Origin: Hericium rajendrae
Taxonomy: Eukaryota; Basidiomycota; Agaricomycetes; Russulales; Hericiaceae
Reading direction: 5' to 3'
NCBI GenBank assembly: GCA_033439255.1
Contig: CM065881.1
Location: forward strand, 992,001 to 1,056,000
DNA: 64,000 bases
Positions 1-11,032 of the stretch are shown piece by piece. Position 1 is the first letter of the stretch. Each line of letters begins with the position of its first letter. The translations under genes were made by a program, and so were the position numbers. The notes beneath the pieces were generated by a model. That model was given only the letters and a program-made list of their open reading frames with translations. It did no database searches and was not told where the DNA came from.

Positions 1-71
1 TCTTCCATAAACTGAGAGCCCCTTTTCTGGATGATTGAGGGGCCATCGCAGGAGAACTTGAAGCAACGTAT

Positions 72-836
72 ATGATTCACTCTGGCCGTTCCGCAAACTT
101 GAAAGCCATACTTGCCAGCGATGAGCATGTACGAAGGCATGTAACAGAATTAGTCGAAACCGTCGAGTCAGTTTCCAGCGAAGATGTTTGCGGGACTCGG
201 TTGGCTACGATGGTGGATAGCTCAACGGACTTTGACCGTGCACCTGACAAGTCAGAGGCTGTTCGACTAGACGACTCCACTCTTTCTCTTCTCGTGCAAT
301 TCCTCAATGACAAATACAGCTGCAAAGCTTTTCGTTTTCCGTCTCGAACGAGCCCAGCCTTCTCATCAGAAGCTGGTGCTTTTCCATCCCGAAGTGTGGA
401 GCGACAAACCAAGGTTTCCCTTCGTGGTGTTCGCTACGCGACAAAGTCATCATTACCTCGGGACAGCCATGTCATGTTTCTTCGTAAGAACCCGTATGGA
501 AAAGTCGTTGCACGAGCTGGACAGATTCAAGATGTCATAACACACACGCATACGGCACCAACGGGTGGCCAAATCACCTTCACTTTAGCCGTGGTCGCAG
601 AATTTGGCAAGGTTCACGGCGCTCTTGAAAACGTTCGTGCGCGTTTCGAGAGGTTTGGGTTCGCCGGGGGTTCTCTATACCTGCCTACGACATGGCGCCT
701 CCACGTTGTCGACATTACGGACATTGTATGCCACTTCGCGAGGACTCCACTCAATATCTTGCAGCAAGATGTCATTCACGTATTACCGCTAGATCGGGTG
801 GGTAATCTAATTATTGGAGGGGCATATCTCAACTGA
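72..836 (+). CDS. hypothetical protein, 254 aa
   Basis: The frame is open for 254 codons and I do not recognise a catalytic domain. The N-terminal half is polar. The C-terminal half reads like a folded domain: a segment around residues 135-180 contains AGQIQDVITHTHTAP followed by a beta-rich stretch, and the end contains VLPLDRVG. From memory, similar C-terminal segments occur in uncharacterised mushroom proteins; that is inference. A splice after about position 800 could replace the last residues by an exon near 860-910 reading LMDETVLVAEEYG, but the phase of that junction did not resolve. The gene could begin upstream of the window. No signal peptide or membrane segment is evident. Confidence 0.45.
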   Translation: MIHSGRSANLKAILASDEHVRRHVTELVETVESVSSEDVCGTRLATMVDSSTDFDRAPDKSEAVRLDDSTLSLLVQFLNDKYSCKAFRFPSRTSPAFSSEAGAFPSRSVERQTKVSLRGVRYATKSSLPRDSHVMFLRKNPYGKVVARAGQIQDVITHTHTAPTGGQITFTLAVVAEFGKVHGALENVRARFERFGFAGGSLYLPTTWRLHVVDITDIVCHFARTPLNILQQDVIHVLPLDRVGNLIIGGAYLN

Positions 837-905
837 TGGGCTAACCTAAATTTGTTCAGCTCATGGATGAGACTGTTCTTGTCGCTGAAGAATATGGTCG
901 CAATT

Positions 906-2064
906 GATGTCAGTGTCGGATGCCCCTGAACGCCGGCGCCATTGACAAATGACTTCTGTGATATGTACATTTATGTGGAACTAAGAGAAAATGCTATTTG
1001 AAGTAAAATATACTCGGAGAACTCATCAACGAACATGTTCGGTCTGCAGACTGCAGGGTAAGATGCCTGATGTATATGCCCAGTGTTTGCCCCAGGTTAC
1101 ATGTTATCCAGCGCGGCAATCGCATTTTATCGTTCCCAAAACGGGACACCTTACGTAGTTGTCTCATGATCATGTACACTTGCGACTTGTTCCCGACAAT
1201 TTTGAACATCGGCAGACCCCAAACGGCCAGCTTACGACTCGACGATGATGGCCTTTTGAAGTGAGATACTGTACACTCACATGTTATCGACATGGTATCC
1301 AGCTCATCGGCCAACTTGTTCTGTCTTTAGACGCCAGATAGTCAAACTGCGCGCCACCGGGACCATCTGTCTTGACTGCCGATACCGAAGTAAGTGTTCG
1401 CGGATTCTAACTGCGTCAGTAAGATGCTTACGGTATTCATAGTTATAGGATAATGATGACCCGAGGAAATCTGAGAGATCAATCTGACAACGGGCGTGCG
1501 TTTCTAGTCCTATGCGTCCTGCTGACGGTGAGTGAAGTACATCTCAATCGGGAATCATCGACATACTTTCAAACCATCCCTGCGTTTGCTCTTGCTCAAT
1601 CATCATTCTAGCCTTCCCCCCCTCAGAAATGCGGGTCTGGCCTTGAGGGTCTACACGGCAATAGCTGTGATGCAGGGCGGGTGGATTCGTAGGGCAACGT
1701 CGGGCGCCAGCACTCTTCAGGTACGGCCGAGAATCACAGTGTCCGTATGCAAGTGTACTAAACAATCATCTTTCAGGGAAATGGGAAATGCATGCCTTTC
1801 TATCGTGATGCGCTTTAGAATTGTTTGAAGCAATGCGAGCTCTTTTCATTGATGTTCAGCATTTGCTGTTGAATTGTGGGTCCCGACATCACACGTAGCT
1901 CTATTCAAATGCCATCGACACCGACCGAAAACCTTTTTGAGGCTTACCGTTCTGGTAACCTTATTTGACAATCGCGAGAAAGACCTGCGAGAATATTCTG
2001 AGTCTTTAACTGGATTTCACTGACTGATCTATCTTTCACTTGCTACTCGCTTTCTCCCAACATC
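906..2064. other. unresolved interval, possible exons
   Basis: No long ORF. Exon-like blocks bounded by GTGAGT/GTACGG donors and TAG/CAG acceptors occur between about 1450 and 1830. One block (1618-1720) reads as a hydrophobic peptide with LALRVYTAIAVMQGGW, but I could not build a phase-consistent gene. Nothing else is recognisable. Confidence 0.3.
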
Positions 2065-2608
2065 ATGGCTGAACAAGGCTCGACCATCATTGTCAATGCA
2101 GACGACTACGAGGTACGCCAATAGTGATACTATCTAGTCTACGGCTGACTGCCGCTTCTCTAGATATTCATGGCGATCTTCCCTCGAGGAATTCAGGACC
2201 GTCGATCTTTTCGATTCAAGCATTTCGAGAAGGTGCATGATTGCTTGCCCTCCTAGCACCTGCTTTCTTATCGCTTTCGTGCACAGGCAATGGCGGGGGC
2301 TGGATTTAGTATCGACGGGGGTACCGGCAAAGGGGCTGTAAGGAAGTTCTACCCGCCGAACACGATACGTGGGACACCACTGAATTTCCACGCAGTAAGT
2401 ACTATTCACGCGTGTCTTGTCTGTGCTGCACCTCATGGTTTGCACAGAATCACGGCCGGCGTGCCAGGGATCTCGACAGGCATCAGGTCGAATTGTAAGT
2501 GTCTCCGCTACGTTCAGTGCTGCCATGGAACTGACAAGACATCGCAGCATCGCGAAGCAGTTGAGGAAAGCATACGGATGGAACTCTGAGACATTCGTCG
2601 TGGCTTAG
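2065..2608 (+). CDS. HicA/YcfA-like small protein, 110 aa, five exons
   Basis: Five exons (2065-2112, 2164-2232, 2287-2394, 2448-2494, 2548-2608) join in phase through four introns of 51-54 bp with GT...AG ends, giving 110 residues starting MAEQGSTIIVNADDY. The core reads AMAGAGFSIDGGTGKGAV, then FYPPN, then LNFHANHG, then IAKQLRKAYGW and SETFV. This order (GF..., a small Gly/Ser-rich turn, a beta strand with a central FH, a C-terminal helix ending YGW) resembles the compact HicA/YcfA-type fold found in many fungal proteins of unknown function. In bacteria HicA proteins are mRNA interferases, but nothing here shows that activity, and the assignment is by eye. The start is the first ATG in a good context, ATCATGG. 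Confidence 0.65.
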
Positions 2609-3619
2609 ATCGTCTTAAGTAGTGTCCAAATTACAATGCAGAGATCTAGGGAGTGTTCGGGACAAAAGCGAAGGACGGTGAGGCGCCAACATCAAAATAA
2701 GAAGTCAATGTAGGCATTGTACTATTTTGATCATATTTCTCAGCTCTAATTGCGCTCCTCCATCCACCTCGCGTACCGTGAATGCAGCTTCGCCAGGGAC
2801 TCAATCACGCTGCGGCCCGCCCTCACCCCTCATCCATTCCTCGTCTATCCCATCCTTGCCCACCCAGCCGACCCCTACCTCCAATCCTTTGGCACGCAGA
2901 CAAAATCTCAGTCCACTTTATCACCTCCAACCTCTCGCTCCCCATGCACTGGATGTCCTCTTCGATACCTGCCTCAAGTTGTGGTCAGTCGCGCCGCTAG
3001 CTGGTTTTGCAGCTCCGCCATTTCGAGCGCACACAGATGTCATAGCTCACCCAAGATCTGGTTTGTGTGCTCCAGGACAACAGAACGCACAGGCGCATCG
3101 CCTTCTGTGTGATGCAGATGCTCGCTATGCATTTGTACGGCCTCTTCATACTCTCGCCGCTCGCTCCCCTACGTCTTCGCGCTCGACGTCAGGTGCTTCC
3201 TGTGCTATTCCACCCTGTTGCTTGCAAACAACGTGCTCCCGCCATTTCGGTAATGTCAATGACCAAGAGCGCCTCCCTTACGCCATCTGCGGCGTCGCTG
3301 GCCCCGGAAAGCTTTCTGCCGTTCTGGAGGATGAGCAGCCTGTTTCTACGTGTTGCACTCCGCATGGGACGTGCAGGCAAGTGCAGGTTTTGTCCAGGCG
3401 GCGGGCGACAGAGGGGTACGGCAGGGGTTCTAGGACGGGGTTCTGGATTGCGGACTGCGGCCCACGTGTCAGGCAGTGAGCACGACCGTACACACATATT
3501 TCATATCTACATGTTGTTCGAATTCTACAGGTGAGTCCTGCTTTGTCGAGCAATGATTGTACTTACCTATGGATCCAGAAATCAGACGATGCAGTGTTGA
3601 TGTGCATTGTAGTCCAGCA
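2609..3619. other. no supported gene
   Basis: The plus strand is open over much of 2727-3534 in all three frames. The translations are low-complexity, Pro/Ser/Thr-rich and mutually inconsistent, so I do not call a gene. The 3' part (3480-3620) leads into the tandem array. Confidence 0.3.
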
Positions 3620-6600
3620 GACTACGATCTGGGCCTCGTGTCCCACGTCAAGGGCGTAATCGTCAAGTTTGTCCTGTAAGTTCTATCTCTTCATGTCTCA
3701 CCGGTAAGTACTGTTGCATCAGATTAAAGATTGTAATCTCTGATGTACGTGCAGATAATCTGCCGTTCTTGAGGCACCGCAATGAGACGCAAGTAGGTGA
3801 GAGGTCCACCCATTTACGAGTAGCGCCGCTGACGTTCCCTCAACGGCGCAGCAGCGCGGATGCTCGGCCAAGCCCAGCGCGTCAGGATCCGGCCCCGGTG
3901 TCATGCCGTGGACGCCAAGGGCATCATCGTCAAGTTTCTAACGTACTGTTTTATCTGTCCTCATCTGCCAGTAAGCCTCGCTTTGTTAATTCGATGATGG
4001 CACTCACCGATATGTTGGCAGATTCTCTCTTGTTGTTCGTGTGTCGCGACGTGACGATGATGCTGGTAAGACACTCACTAATCCTTGGACCTCGGATGGC
4101 ATCGCTGATGTTCTTCTGACGAGCAGCACAGATGCATGGCATGGCCCAGTGCTCTACAATCCAGGTCTTATGCCGTACGATGGGCGTCAAGGGCATCATC
4201 GTCAAGTTATTCGTGTATACTTTTATATACTGGTTCATAATGGCTTACGGTTGAACTTGCGGGCCGTTTTGCGCTGCCGTCGATGCCTTACGACAAGAGC
4301 CATGTACGTGTGAGGCACGCCGGTCCACGAACGTCATCGCTACGCTCTCTCGACGACACAACGCAGATGACCATCATAGCCCAGCACGTTGCGACCTCGG
4401 CCTCGTGTCGTGAGATAGACGCTAAGTGCATCATCGTCAAGTTTTTCCTGCAAGGTGTATCTCACCGGTAAGTACTGCTGCATTGGATTAAAGATAAGAC
4501 TCACCGCATGTCTAGCAGATTTGCTGACGCCGTTGAGGTGTCGCAGCACGATGCATACAGGTGAGAGGCATATCGCTGATGTCCCTCTGACGACCCAGTC
4601 CAGCGCGTGTGATCTCGGCCTCGTGTCGTGTGGTGGGCGCCAAGGACGTCGTCGTCAAGAATCTACATCAAGTTATATCTACGCATATTATGCTTAGTAC
4701 TTTTTTGCAGATTCAATTATAGTACTGCACGCCTTGCAGATTGACTGCCTTGTTGATGCGTCACAGCAAAGGGTATGCAGGTAAGTATTCCACATATCTA
4801 CGAACGTCGTCGCTGATGTTCTGCGGTGCAGATGCTCGTTGTTGCCTAGCATGCCACGATTTTGATCTGCTGGCAGATGACAGACACCGGGGGCGTCATC
4901 GTCAAGTTTCCCTGTATGCCGTATCTGTTTACATTGCATCGTCGGTGAGCACGAGTCTGTCTGATCCAATCCTCACTTACCAAAAGGCGTCCAGAGTCAC
5001 CCATTGCCGTTCTCTTGGGTGCTTCAAATGGACGTGGGCATCACTTGTCTACTGAGGACAATGATATGCCACGCGGTGGCACAGCGCGCATGCTCGGAGT
5101 CATTGCATAGCAGCACCCGACGACTTCGGCCTCACCTCGCACAATGGACGCCAAGGGTGTCGTCTTCAAGTTTCTACAGCAAGTGATATCTCCTCGTGTC
5201 TATCAGTGGATCCTATTTCGTAGATTGCATATTGATCCTTACCGCACGACTTGTAGATTGCAACGTTTGCATATCGCGATAAGAGGCGCATGGAGGTTGG
5301 CCGCTTACCGAGCTGCGAGCGGCATCGCTGATGTCCCATCGACACCGCGGCGCGATGCTCATCGTCATCTACGACCTAGGCCCCGCATCGTGTGACAGAC
5401 GCCAAGAGCGTCATTGTCAAATTCCCCACAAGATGTGTCTGTTCACGCACATCTAAGTTCTGCATTGTAGATTCAATGACAGCACTCATCAAGCAGCGCA
5501 GATCCCCTCATGGTCGCTTTTGGGACCTCTAGGTGCACAGGTAAGAGGGCCACCTGCCTACGAAGGTCATCGCTGATGGTCCCCACAGCGCAGATGCCCG
5601 TCGTTCTCGAATCGCAACGTGTACGGATAGTGGCCGAGCGTCGCACAATGGACGCCAAGGGCGTCATCGTCAACTTTATATGACAAGTCACTCCTGCTTT
5701 ATCTATCAGTGAGTATACAGATGCTAAGGGCATCATCGTCAAGTTTCCCTGTAAGACATCTGTTGATATCGCGTCGGTGAGCATAAGTCTGTCTGATTCA
5801 ATCCGCACTTACCAAAAGGCATCCAGAACCCTTCGGCACTTGAATGGCCGTGCGGATCTACCGAGGACATCGATGATATTCCATGCAATGGCCCAGCCCG
5901 CATGCTCGCAGTCGTCGTGTCACAGCGCCCGACGATCTCGGCCTCGCATCGCGCGATGGACACCAAGCGCATCATCGTCAAGTTTCTACAGTAAGAGATG
6001 TCTACTCGTATTTACGGTAAGTCCTGTTTCGTGGACGAGGTGACCCTACTCACAGCACGCCTTGCAGACTCACTACCGTGCTCGCGCGTCACGACAAAGG
6101 GCATGCAGCTTATCGGTTCACGAGCGACATCGCTGACGACCCTCGATGATAGGGCGCGATGCTCATCGTCATCTACGACTTAGGCCCTGCATCGCGCGAT
6201 AGACGCCAAGAGCGGTATCGTCAAATTTCCCGCAAGATATATCTGTTCACGCGTATCTCGGTAAGTTTTGCATTGTAGGGTTAAGACAGCACTCACCAAG
6301 CAGCATAGATGTCCTCATCGTCGCTCTAGGTACACAGGTAAGAGGACCACCTGCCTAGGAGGGCCGTCATTGATGGTCCCCGCAGTGCAGATGCCCGTCA
6401 TCCTCGAGCCGCAACGTGTACGGATAGTGGCCGAGCGTCGCGCAATGGACGGCAAGGGCGCCATTGTCAAGTGCATACGACAAGGTATACCTGCTGTCAT
6501 ATACCAGTGAGTACGGTATCGTGGAATGAATAATAGCACTTACCAAGCAGTGTATATCCCCTCATTGCCGTTGGATTTTTCGCAGAAGTTATGCATACAG

Positions 6601-6720
6601 GTGAGAGGCTTGCCCATTTATGAAGGCCGCCGTTAATCTCGTCGTACGCAGCGCGCCCCGATCTCAGCCGCGCGCCGTGCGGCAGACACCCAGGGCTCCA
6701 TCGTCAATGTCCACCCGCAA
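3620..6720. repeat. degenerate tandem array, about 13 units of about 250 bp
   Basis: A core close to AAGGGCATCATCGTCAAGTT recurs near 3652, 3917, 4188, 4424, 4657, 4893, 5150, 5402, 5652, 5724, 5962, 6202, 6452 and 6692, mostly 235-270 bp apart. Other landmarks repeat at fixed distances before it: ATCGCTGATG about 100 bp upstream, a GCGCAGATGC-like block, and a GGCCTCG block. After it comes a stretch with donor-like GTAAGT and acceptor-like CAG signals. In one frame the core reads DAKGIIVKF. Spacing and order of landmarks show that this is one unit amplified in tandem and then mutated. Units near 5652 and 5724 are only 72 bp apart, an internal truncation. It may be a satellite or an amplified exon; no long ORF crosses it. 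Confidence 0.75.
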
Positions 6721-7414
6721 GCCGTGACGACGAGCCATTGGTCGCAGGCGCGCTTCCATGGCTGTTCGCGACGTTCTTCGCGGCTCATAGCAACTGTTGC
6801 AAAAGCGATGTGTTCCCGTGCAAGACAACGCACGAGAGCTCTGCATGTCCCACGCCACGACAGAGCTTGGTGCTCGAGCGCAAGCGGGGAAGCTTTGTAC
6901 GTGGCCGGGACTTTGCAAAATACCCCCAGAACGCGACGACAGGACTGGACTGTGACAAACAATGTAAGCGCGACTTTGAACAGCTACATTCCAGATGCGC
7001 ACGGCCTGCAGCATCGCACGCGATGCTCATCGCCAATGCGGGTCGTAACCAGCACCGTGTCCGCGTCACAACAGGATTTTGAAGAAGAATACAAGACACT
7101 CACAAAGGCTGGTCGAAATGCGATTCATGCAGCCCTGCGACCTTCGCGCGACTCGAGACACCCGCCGCCTATACCACACGACGTCGTCTGTGCACCCTCT
7201 GGTCTTGTTCACAGGAGGTTTCTGGAAGTCAGAATATCAGTGGATACCATGAGTATCTAGAAAGCCGCATACCGAGTGGGCCCATGGCGAGTTTTGCCAG
7301 GCATCAGTAGGATCTCCAGAGATCCTAGCAGATGGTGGCCTTGTGTTACCCCGTGCGGACAGCAGGAGTGTAAACGAACGTGGTGGGACTGATTCGTTTA
7401 CATTCGTTTGCTGA
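6721..7414. other. no supported gene
   Basis: A 178-codon plus-strand frame (6724-7260) is open, but its translation is Arg/Ser/Thr-rich without recognisable domains, and other frames are equally open. Nothing else is seen. Confidence 0.3.
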
Positions 7415-7922
7415 GTGGTCATGAAGAGCCCGTTTTGGCGCCTTGGCCACTGCACTTTCAACCACCACCTTCAACCACAAGTAACCACCATTCTGAATCC
7501 ACTCGTCCTGATGTACACGCAAATAGTCTCTTGGATTTTTGCCCTCGTACGTCGTCTGCACGCAATGTTTTCTCGCCAGAGTCGCAACGGTGAAGGAGTG
7601 GTCAATGAGTCCAACGGGCAGGTGGAACTGGGAGTAATGTGAGTTCTGATCGACGCTTGAAAGAGTGCGCGCTGATGTTCGTAGGGCGCCGAATTTGATG
7701 ACGCCATGGGGTTTGGAGGTCATCCAGGAGGTAGACGAAGGCGAGGTGGAGGAGGCCGGGAATGACGGTGATGGCGACGTGGACGACGACAAAGGGTGAG
7801 CGGATTTTGACGAGTCTGCAAACACACATTGATGGAGACAGTTCTGAGAACGGACCGGCTCCAATGGCCATGACGCCTTGGGGCCTTGAAGTTATCGAGG
7901 AAGTTGAGGAGGTCGACGTGTA
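7415..7922 (+). CDS. possible small spliced gene with a duplicated exon motif
   Basis: Three exon-like blocks lie on the plus strand. The first (7415-7640) contains a hydrophobic stretch around MYTQIVSWIFALV and ends at a GTGAGT donor. The second (about 7685-7796) and third (about 7850-7922) both encode MTPWGLEVI followed by QEV or EEV and an acidic tail, each preceded by AP. The third ends in TAG. The repeated peptide and the splice-like borders suggest exon duplication, but I cannot confirm the phases and do not recognise the family. Confidence 0.3.
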
Positions 7923-8019
7923 GGCTGGCGGCAAGGAATGGGGACGAACAGCAGGTTAGCCAGGACGGTTCGCGGGAATACGTATCAGATATGGCTTATG
8001 GATCTTAGCTTGTTTTTGT

Positions 8020-8270
8020 CAGTTCGTTGGTGCTTGCAATAGCATATAGCTTTCTTGGTGCATTTTCTATATGTTCGAGAATCGAGCGTTTCTCACAAGT
8101 GATCATTGGGAACAGCAAGGCAACAACAGTGCGGCGGAGCTACCGAATGATTGGTAACATGTGCGATATCGATGAGTACGGCTGTTTTCTAACCTTCATA
8201 CTGATGGATTCGTATATACTACTCAGCGGCGTGTGCTCGTTGTGCATGGTAATGCTCATTGGAGTCTGAT
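8020..8270 (+). pseudogene. membrane-protein fragment, perhaps STE3-type receptor relic
   Basis: The frame reads TTVRRSYRMIG, then DIDEYGCFLTFILM and a hydrophobic segment ending VMLIGV. A charged linker followed by D-I-x-E-x-GCF and a membrane helix is reminiscent of the third loop and fifth helix of fungal STE3 pheromone receptors. Only about 70 residues are visible, no other helices are recognisable nearby, and the match is by eye. It may be an unrelated hydrophobic stretch. Confidence 0.18.
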
Positions 8271-9536
8271 ACGAGTTCTGATCAAATTTTTGAGGTATGT
8301 GTAAGGCGTGTTCTACCGGCCAGTTGTAAACAGCGCATCTAAGATACAGAAAGTACGTATGCAGTGAAAGATAAAGTACTGTAGCATAACGGGCGTCTAA
8401 AAACGTCTACCGATGAGATGATGGGCGCCTCCGTGACTCTATATTCCTATGCCAATTTGACGAGCCATCGACGTCTGAGTCCCGCTTCATCTCCTTCCGT
8501 CGCACGACAGCACTCAACATTAGGACTCCAGGTACGTCCAAGTCTCTCTTTCTTGCTATGTTTTCGAACAATCTCAACCAGAAAGCCGTGCGTACATGAG
8601 GCTATCATTTTTGTAATTGTCAGGCCTACCCATCTCCTACTTCAATTTCGAAGCAAGGCAGATTTGGGCAACAAAAGTCTCGCATGCGAAGACGACTCGT
8701 CTAAAGTGCATGCCGTCTCGACCATCTACCAAGTGGCGCGATATCAACGCAGATGTGTATCGCATCACCGAACGAGGATCACGGTCTGCCGCATGTACCG
8801 TAGCCTGTTCTTCTCTGGAATTTCTCACCTGATGAAATAGTCTCAGCACACGAATTGATTTCAATATGGCAAAGACAGCGACCACTACGATGTTGGATGA
8901 TTGCGAGACTGGACCCTGCGCGACTCGACATCAGCTGCTTCCTGGAGTTTCTGGCCGTATCTGTCGCTGCATCTACGATCACGGTACACCTAACTCCTCG
9001 AGCGTGCTGGGCATGGCGTACATGACTTCCAACAAGAGCAATGTACATGAACACTTTCCGCCGAACACGCGTGGCCTCCCATACTTCCATGCGGACGAGC
9101 AGAGTCCCATCGAGCTGCAGATCGGCTTCCGTGTGATGTAGGAGTGCGACTTCGCGCATGGCTTTGCATCCGGACATGATCCCACGACCAGCAGCAGCTA
9201 CATCTGGCATGTCTCACTCGCGGAGTTCATCACGAAGAAACCTGAGCTCGGTGAAATCCGATCGTTCAGCAGATGGCTGGAAGTGCCAAGGAAGTGCCGT
9301 TATTGAGATCCACTCAATGCCGTGGATGGGTAACGGAAACAATGTGAGCCCTCCGCAAGCTCTCTTCGCTCTACCTTATGATTCATATTCCTTGGCACAG
9401 GATCATGAATCATCGTTACCTCAATAAGTGGTTGCGAGTCCATTGCTGGGATTGCGACGTTCAAGTAAGTGTAGCCTTTGGAGCGTTGTTTCCGCATATG
9501 CTGATGTCCATTCGCAGCGTCGCAGCACGAATGTCT
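8271..9536. other. no supported gene
   Basis: Several 70-140 codon frames overlap on both strands, with splice-like motifs around 8530-8580. None gives a recognisable protein. The 3' part may hold the decayed N-terminal half of the dehydrogenase that follows. Confidence 0.3.
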
Positions 9537-9950
9537 TTGTGGCGGTCTGAACATGATCAGGGCATTCCTGCCCTACATGCACCCGCGCAAGTCCGGGATC
9601 ATCGTGTGGATCGGCTCCATCGGGGCATGGATGTGCGTTTTGCTGTCTTCCTATGTCCGGTGTCCCCACTGATCGCTTTGCATAGCTTTATTCCGAACAG
9701 TGGTCTTTACGTTGCTACAAGGGTGGAAAATCCCTGTCAGTGCTTCTCTCTGACGCATTCAACCCTTTCGACCTGACCATGCAGTGATCTCCTCGACCTT
9801 GAGTGCCGAACTTGCGTGCCTCGGGCTGCGCAGCATGGTCTTCGAATTTGGCTCTCCCGAATGCGTGAAATCACTCTCAAGCTGGACAGGGCCACGCAAG
9901 ATAGCTGAAGCCAGTCCGGGTGACGGCGCGCCCAACACAATGCTCATACC
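9537..9950 (+). pseudogene. short-chain dehydrogenase/reductase relic
   Basis: Three pieces match the middle of a classical SDR in order. LNMIRAFLPYMHPRKSG then IIVWIGSIGAW is the segment before and including the catalytic-Ser strand. After a 55-bp intron-like gap comes IPNSGLYVAT, corresponding to the YxxxK region; Tyr is present and the Lys position reads Arg. A further block reads ISSTLSAEL and LGLRSMVFEFG. The frame breaks before GGLNMI (one extra base) and again after the YVAT block. No Rossmann TGxxxGxG motif is found upstream. These breaks and the missing ends show a dead copy. SDR enzymes carry out NAD(P)H-dependent redox steps; the substrate cannot be inferred. Confidence 0.6.
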
Positions 9951-10039
9951 ATATGTACGTGTACGTATACGAACTTTGATAGCAAGATGACCGCGCCCAT
10001 GTCTGATGTCCGTCCAGGTTGTATATGATAGCAAGCACT

Positions 10040-10185
10040 CAACTTGCTATGTTTGACATGAAGACAACATACGTCTTGATGGAGTGACATATGTTATGTC
10101 TTGACATCAAGAGATATTGTGTCTTGATGTTTTGACGTCAAGACACATTGCGTCTTGACGTCTTGACGTCTTGACGCAATCAAAA
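10040..10185. repeat. cluster of GTCTTGAC / GTCAAGAC motifs
   Basis: The octamer GTCTTGA(C/T) or its complement occurs about ten times in 140 bp, including the perfect 16-bp palindrome GTCTTGACGTCAAGAC region and three direct copies in a row (GTCTTGACGTCTTGACGTCT). Sequence to both sides is ordinary AT-rich DNA. Confidence 0.7.
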
Positions 10186-11032
10186 AATATTCCCTAGAGT
10201 AAGTGTCGCCTTTCGTTAGAAGAATTTTATAAAGTTGATTCCAACAAATCCTTCACGAATTCGCCGGCGACTTTGTTCATTCCTTCTGCAGATATATGGA
10301 AGGCAGCACTGTAGAATACATTACAAATCAATCCCGCTTTTTGGTGGAGCTTGTCTTGTGGTGAAATTTGGGCCGTCTTTGAGAAACAATTCATCTTAAA
10401 TTCGAGAGATATTTTCCGGCCAACATGAGGGCTGTATTTCATAACGACTTCTAGAGAACACCATCAGATTCTTGATGACTGATTTAAGTACGAAATTCCG
10501 TGGATGTTTTGTCAATACAATTCCCGAAACCTTCTACTGGTCAGCTGCTGAGGCTTTAAAAATGCTGTCGGAGACTGCTTTGTGAGGTTCTTATGGAAGG
10601 ATGTCTGATCTTATCCCCCTAATATCTGCCGCAGCCCTTGTGACTTATTTCATAGCCTTATTTTAAGGTACTTCTCAAAATATTCATGGCAGTCCTCGAC
10701 AAGTCTTGGACCACATATCCATGATTACTTCATCAAATATTCTGCGTTTTTATGGGTCTTTGCCCGCAGTGTCATCGACCATGGCCGGTATGTATGTCTT
10801 GGTGAATTTGAGTCGTATCGGAACTGGTTTCCTTTCTCAGGTGCGTTCTAATAGTATCGCCCGTTCCCGACGCGGTATCAGGCCTTTTGATAACGTCCTT
10901 CAACAGAAGATACTTATACTATCTGCCGTCAAATCATAGTACATCTATTTCTATGAATCGTAGTACAGCATTAGATATAATGTCCTGATGTACAGCGCAT
11001 ATATCCGCAATAGATACACACATACTGACTCC
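10186..11032. other. AT-rich interval, decayed coding sequence
   Basis: More AT-rich than its surroundings. A 71-codon minus-strand frame (10227-10442) and interrupted minus-strand frames up to about 10900 read like protein (for example QDKLHQKAGLICNVF) but are broken by stops. They may be remnants of one decayed gene or transposon; the family is not recognised. Confidence 0.3.

Noticed and set aside
2727-3534. 250- and 155-codon overlapping plus-strand ORFs
   Set aside because: Three frames are open at once and the products show no recognisable domain.
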